Shown piece after piece: positions 1 to 9,498 of a stretch of 64,000 nt of DNA. The translations under genes and the position numbers were made by a program. The notes under the pieces were generated by a model. The model saw only the letters and a program-made list of their open reading frames with translations, was not told the origin of the DNA and did no database searches. How positions within the stretch are numbered: position 1 is the first letter of the stretch; each line of letters begins with the position of its first letter. The stretch is from Bradyrhizobium aeschynomenes (GTDB lineage: Bacteria; Pseudomonadota; Alphaproteobacteria; Rhizobiales; Xanthobacteraceae), in the NCBI RefSeq assembly GCF_013178945.1, contig NZ_JABFDM010000002.1, forward strand, positions 310,001 through 374,000. The letters are read 5' to 3'.

Positions 1-131
1 GTGTTGAAGATGCCGCCGACGAGGATGGGACGCCAGACGATGTCGACGCCGAATTCCTGGGCGAGCGGCTGGATGTTGTGGAAGGCGAGATAGGTCCAGG
101 GGCTGGAGCAGTCGAAGAAGAATTCGATCAT
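1..131 (-). CDS. 2-hydroxychromene-2-carboxylate isomerase-like (DsbA family), partial
   Basis: Only the first 43 codons lie in the window; the gene runs off the left edge. It starts at the ATG whose complement is at 129-131. The N-terminus reads MIEFFFDCSSPWTYLAF, the thioredoxin-fold opening typical of HCCA isomerases, in which a CSSP/FSSP-type motif replaces the CxxC of DsbA. Members of this family isomerise aromatic ring-cleavage intermediates using glutathione. A GST-family gene lies downstream in genome order on the same strand. Family assignment rests on the N-terminal motif alone, so the substrate is unknown. Confidence 0.7.
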   Translation of the reverse strand, partial: MIEFFFDCSSPWTYLAFHNIQPLAQEFGVDIVWRPILVGGIFN

Positions 132-198
132 CGTGTTTCCTCAAGGTCTTGATGAGTTCGTCATCGCGCGCGCAGAAATTAACGGTGTCGGTCGTGGC

Positions 199-296
199 CC
201 TGGATTGCTTCGCTTCGCTCGCAATGACGGAACTGGGAGTTGGCGCACGCCGCTCTCTCCGTCATTGCGAGGAGCGGAGCGACGAAGCAATCCAGG
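199..296. repeat. Inverted repeat, CCTGGATTGCTTCGC type
   Basis: The left arm (199-230) reads CCTGGATTGCTTCGCTTCG...GCAATGACGG. The right arm (259-296) is its approximate reverse complement, CCGTCATTGCGAGG...GAAGCAATCCAGG. This is a different family from the GTCATTCCGGGG repeats elsewhere in the window. A degenerate relative (GTCATTGCGAGCGAAGCGACGCAA) occurs near 34670. It lies between the HCCA isomerase and GST genes. Confidence 0.75.
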
Positions 297-356
297 GGCT
301 GCAGCACACGGACTGGGTGTCTTTCGCCATGCTCTCGCACGCGCGGTAGAGCTCGT

Positions 357-1061
357 TCACGATCTCCCCGTCATCTCCTTCGCCCGTGCGCCGAACATCA
401 CGTGGCGCGTCTCGTCGTTGAACGGCTCCTTGACGAACTTGCCGATCGCAAGCCCCGCCTGCAGCTTTGGCCGCGCGCGCAAGGTTGCGTACCAGCGCTT
501 GATGTTCGGATAGTCGTCGAGCGTAAAGCCTTGCGCCTTGTGCGTCATGATCCAGGGAAAGCAGGCCATATCGGCAATGGTGTAGTCGTCGCCGGCGACA
601 TGGGCGCCAGTCTTGCCGAGCTGGACGTCGAGCACGTGGAAGAGACGCGCGACCTCATCGCGGTAGCGCTGGATCGCGTAAGGGATCTTCTCCGCGGCAT
701 ACAGCGCGAAATGGCCGTGCTGCCCCATCATCGGTCCCAGGCCTGCCATCTGCCACATGACCCATTGGACGACACGCGAGCGCGCCCGCATCTCCTGCGG
801 CAGGAAACGGCCGGTCTTGTCGGCGAGGTAGATCAGAATCGCGCCGGTCTCGAACACCGGGAACGACGCCCCGCCGTCGGCGGGCGCATGGTCGACGATC
901 GCCGGAATGCGGTTGTTCGGGCTGACCGCGAGGAACTCCGGCTTGAACTGGTCGCCAGCGCGGATGTCGACGGGAATGACCGTGTAAGGCAGCCCGAGTT
1001 CCTCGAGCATGATCGAGATCTTCCAGCCGTTCGGCGTCGGCGCATAATGGAGGTCGATCAT
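357..1061 (-). CDS. Glutathione S-transferase family protein (YfcG/YghU-like)
   Basis: A 234-residue soluble protein. Residues 1-85 form a thioredoxin-like GST N-domain (MIDLHYAPTPNGWKISIMLEE, then the cis-proline region NNRIPAIVD and the glutathione-contacting ETGAIL). The remainder is the all-helical C-domain, with the DYTIADMACFPW signature. The TPNGWK opening and length match the Nu-class disulfide-bond oxidoreductase group rather than classical detoxifying GSTs. It probably reduces mixed disulfides with glutathione in the cytosol; the substrate cannot be told from sequence. The start is the ATG at 1061. The neighbouring DsbA-family isomerase also uses glutathione. Confidence 0.85.
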   Translation of the reverse strand: MIDLHYAPTPNGWKISIMLEELGLPYTVIPVDIRAGDQFKPEFLAVSPNNRIPAIVDHAPADGGASFPVFETGAILIYLADKTGRFLPQEMRARSRVVQWVMWQMAGLGPMMGQHGHFALYAAEKIPYAIQRYRDEVARLFHVLDVQLGKTGAHVAGDDYTIADMACFPWIMTHKAQGFTLDDYPNIKRWYATLRARPKLQAGLAIGKFVKEPFNDETRHVMFGARAKEMTGRS

Positions 1062-1209
1062 GCCTCTTCCTAGTCCTTCCCCAATCCTGTCCGGACCATT
1101 ATGCCGCGCTGCGGAACGCGCGCCGGCCTTGGTTCTTTCTGTACCTGACAGTTAAGCCATGGCAGACAGGCGCTCAAGCCTGACTGCCCCTACGCCGGAG
1201 AATACGACC

Positions 1210-2232
1210 ATGCTGTTTCCATCGACCATCGCAGGCTCGCTGCCGAAGCCGGAATGGCTGGCCGAGCCGAACGTGCTGTGGGCGCCGTGGAAGTCGAAGG
1301 ACGACGAGCTCGCCCGCGCCAAGCGCGATGCGACCATCCTGGCACTCAAGCTGCAGGAGGATTCCGGCATCGACATCCTCACCGAGGGCGAGCAGTCGCG
1401 GCAGCATTTCGTGCACGGCTTTCTCGAGCGCGTCGAGGGCATCGACTTCGCGCACAAGGTCGAGATGGGCATCCGCAAGGACCGCTACAAGGCGATGGTG
1501 CCGCAGGTCGTGGCGCCGCTGTCGCTCAAGGGCCGCGTCCACGGCGACGAGGCGCGGATCGCGCGCACGCACACCACACGCGCCGTGAAGTTCACGCTGC
1601 CGGGGCCGATGACGATCATCGACACCATCGCCGACAACTACTATGGCGACCGCGTCAAGATGGCGTTCGCCTTCGCCGAGCTGTTGAACCAGGAGGCCAA
1701 GGCGCTGCACGACGACGGCATCGACATGATCCAGTTCGATGAGCCCGCCTTCAACGTCTACATGGACGAGGTGCGCGACTGGGGCGTCAAGGCGCTGGAG
1801 CGCGCCGCCGAAGGCCTGACGTGCCCGACCGCGGTCCACATCTGCTACGGCTACGGCATCAAGGCCAACACCGACTGGAAGGAGACGCTCGGCAGCGAGT
1901 GGCGGCAATACGAGGAGACCTTCCCGGTCATTGACGCCAGCAGCATTCAGCAGGTCGCGGTCGAGTGCCGCAATTCGAAGGTGCCGATCGAACTGCTCGG
2001 GCTGTTGAAGAACAAGATCGTGCAAGCCGGCGTGATCGACGTCGCCAGCGACGAGATCGAGACCGCCGAGGACGTCTGCAGGACGCTCGAGGACGTCATG
2101 AAGGTGGTGCCGAAAGAGAACATCATCGCGACCACCAATTGCGGCATGGCCCCGATGCGGCGCGACGTCGCGGAGGCGAAGCTGATGGCGCTCGGCACCG
2201 GCGCCAAGCTGGCGCGGCAGCGGTTCGCGTAA
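1210..2232 (+). CDS. MetE-like cobalamin-independent methionine synthase family protein
   Basis: A 340-residue protein corresponding to the catalytic C-terminal barrel of MetE, without the N-terminal half of full-length MetE. It opens with STIAGSLPKP, the typical core start. The zinc ligands are visible: His and Cys in AVHICYGYG and the late Cys in TTNCGMAP; IQFDEPAF is the barrel strand with the catalytic Asp/Glu pair. Such stand-alone cores transfer methyl groups to thiols; the methyl donor is uncertain. The frame is open upstream to an ATG at 1159, but ATG 1210 begins directly at the conserved sequence and is preferred. It is divergent from the GST gene. Confidence 0.85.
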   Translation: MLFPSTIAGSLPKPEWLAEPNVLWAPWKSKDDELARAKRDATILALKLQEDSGIDILTEGEQSRQHFVHGFLERVEGIDFAHKVEMGIRKDRYKAMVPQVVAPLSLKGRVHGDEARIARTHTTRAVKFTLPGPMTIIDTIADNYYGDRVKMAFAFAELLNQEAKALHDDGIDMIQFDEPAFNVYMDEVRDWGVKALERAAEGLTCPTAVHICYGYGIKANTDWKETLGSEWRQYEETFPVIDASSIQQVAVECRNSKVPIELLGLLKNKIVQAGVIDVASDEIETAEDVCRTLEDVMKVVPKENIIATTNCGMAPMRRDVAEAKLMALGTGAKLARQRFA

Positions 2233-2569
2233 GGCCTCATCATCCGGCGATTGGCGCGCGCGAATCGCCGGACAAGGGGTCCTCTGAGAGGAGTCCCCCG
2301 CGCGAACCGCCCAACGTCGCGGCTCATGCTGTGCACCGTTGTGTCGGTTTACGCGGATCCGGCCATCAACGCGACGAGCCGGCCTACAGAACGGCTCGCG
2401 TCATGGTAGTTAAATACCGATCACACAACATTCACGACGCAGTGTGTCTTTGCTGTTCTTGACAACATGTGTCCTAACATTTCATCTCCGAACAACACGT
2501 ATGGCGCGAAATTTTTGCCCGCCTAGTTCAGTTCGGATCTGACGTCTGCCTTCATTGCTGGGGACTTTA
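2233..2569. promoter_or_regulatory. Upstream region of the autotransporter gene
   Basis: A 337-bp stretch without a supported gene. The half next to the autotransporter is more AT-rich than the neighbouring coding DNA. It holds a perfect TTGACA at 2459-2464, but the hexamer 17 bp downstream (TCATCT) is a poor -10, so the promoter call is tentative. No repeat of the common families is present here. Confidence 0.3.
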
Positions 2570-5479
2570 ATGGCTTGCTTTGCGAGAACGATGTTTGCTG
2601 CGCCGAAGTCAAAGGCGCGTCGCTTTCTGGCCATGTCGATCCTCCTCGCGGGAACGATGCTGAGCACCCAGGCCTTGGCGATCGACGTCGCCAACCAGGC
2701 TGATTGGAATACGGCCGTTGCTGCGGTCGCAGCCGCCGGCGCCAACTCGACGGTCACCATCAACATCACCAGCGGCTTCACCCTGTCGAGCTCGCTGGCG
2801 CAGCTGCAGGCCGCCAACGCCAACGTCACGGTGAACATCACCGGCAACGGCCAGACGATCAACGGCGCCTCTTCCTTCCAGGGCATCGTCGTCAATGGTG
2901 CCAATGCGCCGACCGTGAACATCTCCAGCCTGTCGATCACCAACATGGCGGCGATCGGCGGCAATGGCACCAACGGTCAGAACGGCTACTACAGCGGCGG
3001 TCTGGCCTACGGCTCCGGCGGTGGCGGTGGTGGCGGCCTCGGGGCCGGCGGCGGCCTGTTCGTCGGCAGCGGCGCCAATGTCACGATTGCCGCAGTGACC
3101 TTCACCAGCAACAGCGCCACCGGCGGCGCTGGTGGCAATGGCGGCAGCGCGCAGAACGCGGCGGCTGACCCGGTGAATGGCGGCAATGGCGGCACCGGCG
3201 GTGCCGCGAACAATGGCGGCGCCAGCGGCGGCGGCGGCGCGGGCGGCACCGGCGGACATGCCGGTGGGCAAGGCACGGCCGGCAGTGCGGGCCCCTCGGT
3301 CGGTGACGGCGGCGGCGGCGGCGGCGGCTCCGGCACCACCAACAGCACCACCTACACCAACAACAATCCCGGCGGCACCGGCAACGCCAATGGCGGCAAT
3401 GGCGGCACCGGCGGCGACGGCGCCACCAACGCCAGCGGCGCGGGCGGTCCCGGACCCGGCTCCGATGGCGGCGCCGGCGGCAACGGCGGCGCCGGCAATG
3501 GCGGCGCCGTCTACGTTGCCACCGGCGGCACGCTCACGATTCTCGACTCGCCGATCTCGGGCAACACCGTCACCGGTGGTGCTGCCGGCACGCCAGGCAT
3601 TGGCATCGGACCGAGCGCCATCAATGGGTTTTCAGCAGCGGCCGGCGCCGCGCAGGGAGCCGGCATCTTCATCAGCGGCGTCACTGCCAATATCGCGGTC
3701 TCGAGCGGCACCCTCACCTATGCCAACACGATCGGCGGCACCGGCCTGACCACCGGCGGCGTCAACACCGCCCTCATCAAGACCGGCGCCGGCAAGCTGG
3801 TGCTGACGGCCGCCAACACCTACACCGGCAACACCGTCGTGAATGGCGGAACGCTGGAGGTGAACGGTACGGCGGCCAATTCGGCCCTGACCTCGGTCAA
3901 TTCCGGCGGCACTCTGGCCGGTGTCGGCACGGTCAAGGGCACCCAGATCAATGCTGGCGGTACCTTCGCGCCCGGCAACGGGACGGCCGCCAGTACGATG
4001 ACGGTCAGCGGCAGCCTCGCGTTCCAGTCGGGCGCGATCTACCTGGTCCAGGTCGATCCGACGACCGCCTCGCGCGCCAGCGTGACCGGCATCGCGACCC
4101 TCAACGGCGCCACGGTCAATGCGGTCTACGCCGCCGGAACCTATGTCGCGAAGAAATACACGATCCTGACCGCGACGGGCGGCGTCAGCGGCACCTTCAG
4201 CGCCGTGACGGCGACCAGCGCGCCCGCCGGCTTCGCGTCATCCTTGAGCTATGACGCCAACAACGTCTTCCTCAACCTCGATCTCGCCGTGGTGGCGGGA
4301 AACACCAACCAGGTCAACGTCAACACGGCGCTGAGCAACTACTTCACCACGAACGGCAGCATTCCCGTCGTCTTCACCGGACTGACCCCCACCGGACTGA
4401 CGCAACTCTCGGGCGAGACCGTCACCGGCGGTCAGCAGGCGACGTTCAATGCGATGACGCAGTTCATGGGCGTCATGACCGATCCCTTCGTCGGCGGTCG
4501 CGGCGACCAGGGCGCTGCGCCCAACGGCGCGATCGGCTACGCGGAGGAAACGCTGGCCTATGCGGCCAAGCGCAATCCGAACGACGCGCTGGCCGCGATC
4601 TACACCAAGGCGCCGCCCGCGCCCGTCGCCAGGACGGGCTGGAGCGTGTGGGCGGCCGCCTTCGGCGGAGCCCAGACCACCGACGGCAACGCCGCGCTCG
4701 GCTCCAACACCGCCACCAGCAACCTCTACGCCACCGCGGTCGGAGCCGACTATCGCTTCTCGCCCTACACCGTCGCCGGCTTCGCGATGGCAGGGGGCGG
4801 CACCAACTTCAGCGTCTTCAATGGCGGCGGCGGCAGGTCGGATCTGTTCCAGGCCGGCGGCTTCGTCAGGCACAATATCGGCGCAGGCTATGTGACAGGC
4901 GCCCTGGCCTATGGCTGGCAGGACGTCACCACGAACCGGACCGTGACCGTGGCTGGGATCGATCAGCTGCGCGCCGATTTCAACGCCAACTCCTATTCGG
5001 GCCGGATCGAGGGTGGCCACCGCTTCGTCACCCCCTGGACGACCGTCGGCCTCACGCCCTACGCGGCCGCTCAGTTCACCACCTTCGCGCTGCCGGGCTA
5101 TGCCGAGCGGGCCGTCGTCGGCAACAACACCTTCGCGCTCACCTATGGCGCCAGGACCATCACGGCGACGCGCAGCGAGCTCGGTCTGCGCACCGACAAG
5201 TCCTACGCCCTGACCGACGGCATCTTCACGCTGCGCGGCCGTGTCGCCTGGGCGCATGACTTCAATCCGGACCGTTCGATTTCCGCCACGTTCCAGGCCC
5301 TGCCCGGCGCCTCCTTCGTCGTCAACGGAGCCCGGCAGGCCAGCGACGCCGCGCTGACCTCGGCATCGGCCGAGATGAAGTGGATGAACGGCTGGTCGGC
5401 CGCTGGGACCTTCGAAGGCGAATTCTCCAACGTCACCCGAAGCTATGGCGGCAAGGCGGTCGTGCGCTATTCGTGGTAA
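2570..5479 (+). CDS. Autotransporter with glycine/asparagine-rich passenger
   Basis: A 969-residue type V secretion protein. ATG 2570 is preferred over the upstream in-frame TTG because GGGGA lies just before it. Residues 1-39 form a signal peptide with a basic stretch (KSKARR), a hydrophobic core and an AxA site (TQALA). A beta-helix-like segment ([19 protein letters not shown]) follows. Roughly residues 130-320 are extremely rich in GGxGGxGG/NGG. One autotransporter-associated beta-strand repeat ([17 protein letters not shown]) sits near residue 405. The last ~270 residues are a beta-barrel ending in VRYSW, with an aromatic C-terminal residue for BamA recognition. The passenger would be surface exposed. 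The gene stands alone and is followed by a hairpin. Confidence 0.9.
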   Translation: MACFARTMFAAPKSKARRFLAMSILLAGTMLSTQALAIDVANQADWNTAVAAVAAAGANSTVTINITSGFTLSSSLAQLQAANANVTVNITGNGQTINGASSFQGIVVNGANAPTVNISSLSITNMAAIGGNGTNGQNGYYSGGLAYGSGGGGGGGLGAGGGLFVGSGANVTIAAVTFTSNSATGGAGGNGGSAQNAAADPVNGGNGGTGGAANNGGASGGGGAGGTGGHAGGQGTAGSAGPSVGDGGGGGGGSGTTNSTTYTNNNPGGTGNANGGNGGTGGDGATNASGAGGPGPGSDGGAGGNGGAGNGGAVYVATGGTLTILDSPISGNTVTGGAAGTPGIGIGPSAINGFSAAAGAAQGAGIFISGVTANIAVSSGTLTYANTIGGTGLTTGGVNTALIKTGAGKLVLTAANTYTGNTVVNGGTLEVNGTAANSALTSVNSGGTLAGVGTVKGTQINAGGTFAPGNGTAASTMTVSGSLAFQSGAIYLVQVDPTTASRASVTGIATLNGATVNAVYAAGTYVAKKYTILTATGGVSGTFSAVTATSAPAGFASSLSYDANNVFLNLDLAVVAGNTNQVNVNTALSNYFTTNGSIPVVFTGLTPTGLTQLSGETVTGGQQATFNAMTQFMGVMTDPFVGGRGDQGAAPNGAIGYAEETLAYAAKRNPNDALAAIYTKAPPAPVARTGWSVWAAAFGGAQTTDGNAALGSNTATSNLYATAVGADYRFSPYTVAGFAMAGGGTNFSVFNGGGGRSDLFQAGGFVRHNIGAGYVTGALAYGWQDVTTNRTVTVAGIDQLRADFNANSYSGRIEGGHRFVTPWTTVGLTPYAAAQFTTFALPGYAERAVVGNNTFALTYGARTITATRSELGLRTDKSYALTDGIFTLRGRVAWAHDFNPDRSISATFQALPGASFVVNGARQASDAALTSASAEMKWMNGWSAAGTFEGEFSNVTRSYGGKAVVRYSW

Positions 5480-5509
5480 CCCGGATGTCGCTGCGCTCAT
5501 CCGGGTTAC
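5476..5509. terminator. Hairpin between convergent genes
   Basis: A perfect 12-bp inverted repeat, GTAACCCGGATG and CATCCGGGTTAC, with a 10-base loop. It overlaps the TAA stop of the autotransporter and lies before the stop of the convergent hydrolase gene. No U-tract follows. It resembles the CCGGATG repeats at 32800 and 40532, so it may be a short copy of that repeat acting as a bidirectional terminator. Confidence 0.5.
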
Positions 5510-5527
5510 GCGCGCGATCCGTGCCGC

Positions 5528-7042
5528 TCACGGCTCGCAGAAATCGAGATAGCCCAGCAGCACGCTGTTGCTCAACGGCCGCGAGTCTCGACGAAAGACT
5601 CCGAAACCGTCGGATGAGCCGCCCGGATTGGTGTTGCCCTCGATCGTGACGACATGGTCGCCGACCACGTCGATGACCAGGCCGGCATGGCCCTTGCCGC
5701 CGCCGAGGTCGAGGGCGAAGATCATGCCGGGCTTGACCGTCTGCGCGCTGACTTCGGATTTGTGCACGATCTGCGCGTCGGTCCGGCGCGCCATGGTCCA
5801 GAGCGCGATAACGCCCGCCGTCTTGGGCAACGGATTTTCGATCCCCTTGACCCTGGCGGCCTGATTGAACACCCAATAGAGAAAACAGGCGCACCACGGG
5901 AAGCTGTCCGTCGCAGGATCAAGGCCGGCAGTGCGAATGTAGACGTCGACCTCCGGCCCGCGGTTCGTGCCGCGCGGCTGCTCGACGACGCCGATCTGGG
6001 ACGCGGCGATGTCGATCACCAGATCACGCATCGGCGTGTTGCGGTCGAAGGCGGCCGCATCGAACACCGCACCAGGTCCGAACAGCGCCGCCCATGTCGA
6101 TGCATCGACCTCGCCGGTGATATGCAGCGGCTTGCCGCCGGGCGTAGAGTTGCGCGCCTGGAAGTGGAACACGGCGTTCTGGGTGCCCTCGCCGAAATCG
6201 CCGTCGGTCACCAGCTGACCGAAGCCGAGCTCCTTGAGCCTGGCCTGCACGACCCTGACCGCGTCCGAGCCGAACTGGCCGCGATGCAGGGGCTGACCCG
6301 GAAATGGGGGAGCCGCGGGAAAGTCCGGCTGAGCCGCGACCGCACCGGCTGCGACCGCGATCACGGGAGCTGCGGCTTCGGCGACGGGTTGCGGCTGTGC
6401 CGCCTGACCGAGCAGGAAGCCGCCGAAGTCGGGCAGATCAACATTGAACCGATCCGGATCGACGTCGTCGTCGAAGTTGCAGAACCGCCGGACCGGCAGG
6501 GCCTGAAGAATGTTCCAGCGGCCCGATGCCTTGAACTCGGCCGTGCCACGAAAGCCGCTCGATTGGGACAGCCAGGTCAGCTGCACCAGACCGGCATCCA
6601 GCAGGGTCTTGCACACCGCGCCCGAACTGTAGACGCCGATCCGGTAGGGACGGCCGGCGGCCGCGAACGCGGCATTGATGGCCTCGAAGTGCGGCCTGAT
6701 GGCGATGTTGACGTCGGCATCGGACGCATCGAAATCTGCTGAGAAATAGATGGCCGAGCCCGCCGGCTGGCCGATGACGTGGCGCGCGTAGTCGAGCGCA
6801 TCCTCCGCTTCGCTCTTGCCTTTGACTGCGCTGAAATCGGCGCGAAGCCGGTGACGGATCTGATAGACCGGCCAGATCCGGATTCCTGCCGCCGAGAGCG
6901 CCTGCGCCTCGTCCGGCTTCAGGATCTTCGGGTTGGACCGGTTGCGGGTGTAGTAGCGGCCGATCGCGATGATGCTCTGCGAGAGCATGCACGGAATCAT
7001 GCGAGTCGCGTTCTGATTGGTGTCCAGCGCAACGAAAGCCAT
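5528..7042 (-). CDS. DUF1906 / peptidoglycan-binding / CHAP domain protein
   Basis: A 504-residue three-domain cell-wall enzyme. Residues 1-205 are a DUF1906 glycoside-hydrolase-like barrel (IGRYYTRN, IRIWPVYQ, IYFSADFD, IGVYSSG). A Pro/Ala-rich linker follows. A peptidoglycan-binding repeat (SDAVRVVQARLKELGF, TDGDFGEGTQNAV) lies near 260-330. The last 150 residues are a CHAP-type amidase with Cys in FPWCACFLYW and His in GKGHAGLV. No signal peptide is visible, as is common for phage-type lysins and contractile-system payloads, so the export route is open. Start ATG 7042 has GGGAG upstream; an upstream in-frame start at 7087 is less likely. It probably cleaves peptidoglycan stem peptides or cross-links. 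Confidence 0.85.
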   Translation of the reverse strand: MAFVALDTNQNATRMIPCMLSQSIIAIGRYYTRNRSNPKILKPDEAQALSAAGIRIWPVYQIRHRLRADFSAVKGKSEAEDALDYARHVIGQPAGSAIYFSADFDASDADVNIAIRPHFEAINAAFAAAGRPYRIGVYSSGAVCKTLLDAGLVQLTWLSQSSGFRGTAEFKASGRWNILQALPVRRFCNFDDDVDPDRFNVDLPDFGGFLLGQAAQPQPVAEAAAPVIAVAAGAVAAQPDFPAAPPFPGQPLHRGQFGSDAVRVVQARLKELGFGQLVTDGDFGEGTQNAVFHFQARNSTPGGKPLHITGEVDASTWAALFGPGAVFDAAAFDRNTPMRDLVIDIAASQIGVVEQPRGTNRGPEVDVYIRTAGLDPATDSFPWCACFLYWVFNQAARVKGIENPLPKTAGVIALWTMARRTDAQIVHKSEVSAQTVKPGMIFALDLGGGKGHAGLVIDVVGDHVVTIEGNTNPGGSSDGFGVFRRDSRPLSNSVLLGYLDFCEP

Positions 7043-7201
7043 GTGACGCTCTCCCGTTTGTCGCGTGTGACGTCTCATCGCTTGCATCGCGATGGATCAC
7101 GCGTTGCGATGCTATCGCAACCGGGACGGGTGGAAATGTGAAGCCGTTCACAGAGTGCAGTTGCGAGACGCAGTTTGATCAGCGGATCTCATGGACGCCA
7201 C

Positions 7202-7837
7202 CTAGCCATTTAGATCGAACGTCCCCGACAGCCCGGCGCGCAGCACCGGCCGATAGCCGGCACGGAGCGCGCGCACCGTCGAGGGCGGCGTCAGCAGTTG
7301 CGGTGCAGGGACGTGCTCGCGCTCCGCCCCATAGCCGGCGAACGACCACGGCCGCGCCCGGCCTTGCAGGATCAGGAAGCTCTCCTGACCGGACTGCACC
7401 ATCGTGCCGTCAGGGAGCTCCGCCAACAGCATCGGCAGCGGATGCAGTCGCTTCTTCCTCCGATCGAGCCGTTCGCGATGCAGCACCCGGTCGATGTCGG
7501 CGGCGCGAACATGACGGGCGTCATTTCCCCTCTCCCATGCGGTGCGAAACCGGTTCGCATCGTCGCGGCGGCAGTAGAAGCAGGGACGATGGCCAGCGGC
7601 GAGCGCGGTGGCCTCGTCGAGGAAGAACAGCTCCGTCCAGCTCTGCGTCGCCATCACCTCGCGGTGCTTGCCGCGAAAGTCGCACAGGCAGACCAGCCAG
7701 GCCGGGCTCGACCAGCGCTTCCTCAACAGCGTCTTCGTCGCGGGGTCATGGATGATGCCGCGATTGCCGGTGAACAATCCGCGATGCGGCGTGGCGACGA
7801 TGTCGCCGGTCGGGGTGACGCGGTTCTGCAGCGGCAT
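7202..7837 (-). CDS. Conserved hypothetical protein with HRPCFYCR motif
   Basis: A 211-residue protein I cannot assign to a named family. It is rich in Arg, has no membrane segment or signal peptide, and contains HRPCFYCRRDDANRFR near residue 83. That CxxC pair with a flanking His suggests a structural zinc site, but no second CxxC pair is visible. The start is ATG 7837. It lies downstream of gpt on the same strand, separated by a palindromic repeat, so co-transcription is uncertain. The frame has normal codon bias. Confidence 0.65.
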   Translation of the reverse strand: MPLQNRVTPTGDIVATPHRGLFTGNRGIIHDPATKTLLRKRWSSPAWLVCLCDFRGKHREVMATQSWTELFFLDEATALAAGHRPCFYCRRDDANRFRTAWERGNDARHVRAADIDRVLHRERLDRRKKRLHPLPMLLAELPDGTMVQSGQESFLILQGRARPWSFAGYGAEREHVPAPQLLTPPSTVRALRAGYRPVLRAGLSGTFDLNG

Positions 7838-7860
7838 GGCGGCGCTCCGCTCTCTCCGTC

Positions 7861-7960
7861 GTCATTCCTGGGCGGCGCGCAGCGACGAGCCCGGAATCCA
7901 CACTCCCGATCGTGGTTATGGATTCCGGGCTCACGCCCTGCGGGCGTGCCCCGGAATGAC
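7861..7960. repeat. GTCATTCCGGGG-type palindromic repeat
   Basis: The left arm starts GTCATTCCTGGGCGGC and ends CCCGGAATCCA. The right arm is GGATTCCGGGCTC...GCCCCGGAATGAC. It lies between gpt and the 211-residue hypothetical gene. The variable central parts (GCGCGCAGCGACG; ACGCCCTGCGGGCGT) differ from copy to copy, while the outer 10-12 bases are constant. Confidence 0.9.
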
Positions 7961-7974
7961 CGCGAGAGTCGATT

Positions 7975-8496
7975 TCACGCCGCTCCGTCGCGCAGCGGCG
8001 GCGCGAAGGACAGCGCGGTGTCCCAGGGAAAGAAGATCCAGGTGTCCTGCGACACCTCTGTGATGAAGGTGTCGACCAGCGGCCGCCCCTTGGGCTTGGC
8101 ATAGACGGTGGCAAAATGGGCGTCAGGCAGGATCTCGCGGACCATGCGGCCGGTCTTGCCGGTGTCGACGAGATCATCGACGATCAGGAGCCCCTTGCCG
8201 GTGCCGCCGCCGAGTTGCGCGGTGTCGGCCGAGATGCCCTTCAAGACCTGCAGCTCGCCTTGTTTGGTGTGATCATAGCTCGCGATGCAGATCGTATCGA
8301 TGACGCGCACGCCAAGCTCGCGCGCCACGATCGCCGCCGGCACCAATCCGCCGCGGGTGATGGCCACCACGGCATGAAACGGACCGATCTCGTTCAGCCG
8401 CCAGGTCAACGCCCGGCAATCGCGATGAAACTGGTCCCAGGACACCGGAAAGGCCCGGCCTGCCCGTTCCTCTGCGCTCAAGGTCTTGTCCGCCAT
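7975..8496 (-). CDS. gpt: Xanthine phosphoribosyltransferase
   Basis: A 173-residue type I phosphoribosyltransferase. The PRPP loop is [13 protein letters not shown] (near residues 103-115), and [21 protein letters not shown] forms the N-terminal core. The C-terminal IFFPWD is typical of Gpt. It converts xanthine, guanine and less well hypoxanthine to nucleotides with PRPP in purine salvage, usually at the inner membrane face. It lies 36 bp downstream of the molybdopterin-binding (CinA-like) gene on the same strand, which suggests one transcript. Confidence 0.92.
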   Translation of the reverse strand: MADKTLSAEERAGRAFPVSWDQFHRDCRALTWRLNEIGPFHAVVAITRGGLVPAAIVARELGVRVIDTICIASYDHTKQGELQVLKGISADTAQLGGGTGKGLLIVDDLVDTGKTGRMVREILPDAHFATVYAKPKGRPLVDTFITEVSQDTWIFFPWDTALSFAPPLRDGAA

Positions 8497-8532
8497 TGCT
8501 CTCGTCCGTGGCTCTCTGAAAGTTACACCTGC

Positions 8533-9270
8533 TTAGCGCGTGACGTTGAGCCCCGCGAGCATCTCCTTCACCGCAGCCATCGCCGCCGTCAGCTTGTCCT
8601 GGTCGCGCGAGCGCACCACGAGATGCGTGTTCGGCTTCTGGTCCTCGTCGATGAAGGGATAGCTGCCGATGATGGTGTCCGGATGCGTCTTGGCGATCTC
8701 GCGCAGGGGGCCGCCGATGTCGCCCTCGCGGGCATTGGCACGGACGGTCTCCGAGAGCATGCGGACGCCCGATTTTAGCTTCGGCGCGACGATGTCCATC
8801 ATCGCCTGCATGATCGAGGGCACGCCGGCCATGACGATGACGTTGCCGAGCTTGAAGCCCGGCGCCAGGATCGTGGCGCTCTGGATCAGCTCGGCACCGT
8901 CCGGGATGCGTGCCATACGCAGACGGGCTTCATTCAGCTCCTGCTCGCTCCAGCGCTCGCGGAAGCGCGCCACGACCTCGGGGTGGTGGTCGATGCCGAC
9001 GCCGAAGGCCTTGGCGATCGCGTCCGCGGTGATGTCGTCATGGGTCGGCCCGATGCCGCCGGTCGTGAACACATAAGTGTAGCGGTGCCGCAGCGCGTCC
9101 AGTGCAGCGATGATATCGCCCTCGTCGTCCGAGACCACCCGGACCTCCTTGAGGTCAATGCCCAGATTGGTCAGGTATTCGGCGATGAAGCCGATGTTCT
9201 TGTCCTTGGTCCGCCCGGACAGGATCTCGTCGCCGATGACCAGCAATCCCGCGGTGACGATGTCGCTCAT
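8533..9270 (-). CDS. CinA N-terminal / MoaB-like molybdopterin-binding protein
   Basis: A 245-residue protein of the CinA N-domain (COG1058) type: LLVIGDEILSGRTKDKN at the start, then TGGIGPTHDDITADAIAKAF and IVMAGVPSIMQAM. The C-terminal amidase domain of full CinA is absent, as in many alphaproteobacteria. The fold binds pyrophosphate-type substrates; related domains cleave ADP-ribose or NMN precursors, so NAD salvage is plausible, but this is family inference. Start ATG 9270 has GAGGAG upstream; the frame is open back to 9453 but that part lacks similarity. It probably forms an operon with gpt. Confidence 0.85.
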   Translation of the reverse strand: MSDIVTAGLLVIGDEILSGRTKDKNIGFIAEYLTNLGIDLKEVRVVSDDEGDIIAALDALRHRYTYVFTTGGIGPTHDDITADAIAKAFGVGIDHHPEVVARFRERWSEQELNEARLRMARIPDGAELIQSATILAPGFKLGNVIVMAGVPSIMQAMMDIVAPKLKSGVRMLSETVRANAREGDIGGPLREIAKTHPDTIIGSYPFIDEDQKPNTHLVVRSRDQDKLTAAMAAVKEMLAGLNVTR

Positions 9271-9498
9271 GGTATCTCCTCGCATCTGGCGTCTCTTTTG
9301 GCCCGAGCCGGCACCAAAGTCATCCGAAACGTCGCAGCCCATGCCGCGGATTTGAGCATCGTGCAGCCGGTTTTTCGGGCACGACTCCCGCGCCCCCCAC
9401 GAAATGCCGCAGGAGAATGCATATCTCGCTGGCCCGGCCCTTGCTACCATCACGTGGAGTCATGCAGTGTATGGCGAGGCTGGGACACACGGGCATCT

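Noticed and set aside
2459..2487. Strong promoter for the autotransporter from the perfect TTGACA
   Set aside because: The hexamer at 17-bp spacing is TCATCT, a poor -10. Kept only as a tentative regulatory note.
4238..5500. 420-codon open frame on the minus strand, opposite the autotransporter barrel
   Set aside because: It is an antisense shadow of a high-GC gene. The plus strand has signal peptide, beta-barrel and C-terminal Trp; the minus product is low-complexity Arg/Gly/Ala.
8983..9498. N-terminal extension of the ATP-grasp gene (frame open for 172 more codons)
   Set aside because: That stretch is antisense to the CinA-like gene, and the conserved ATP-grasp sequence begins after ATG 9499.
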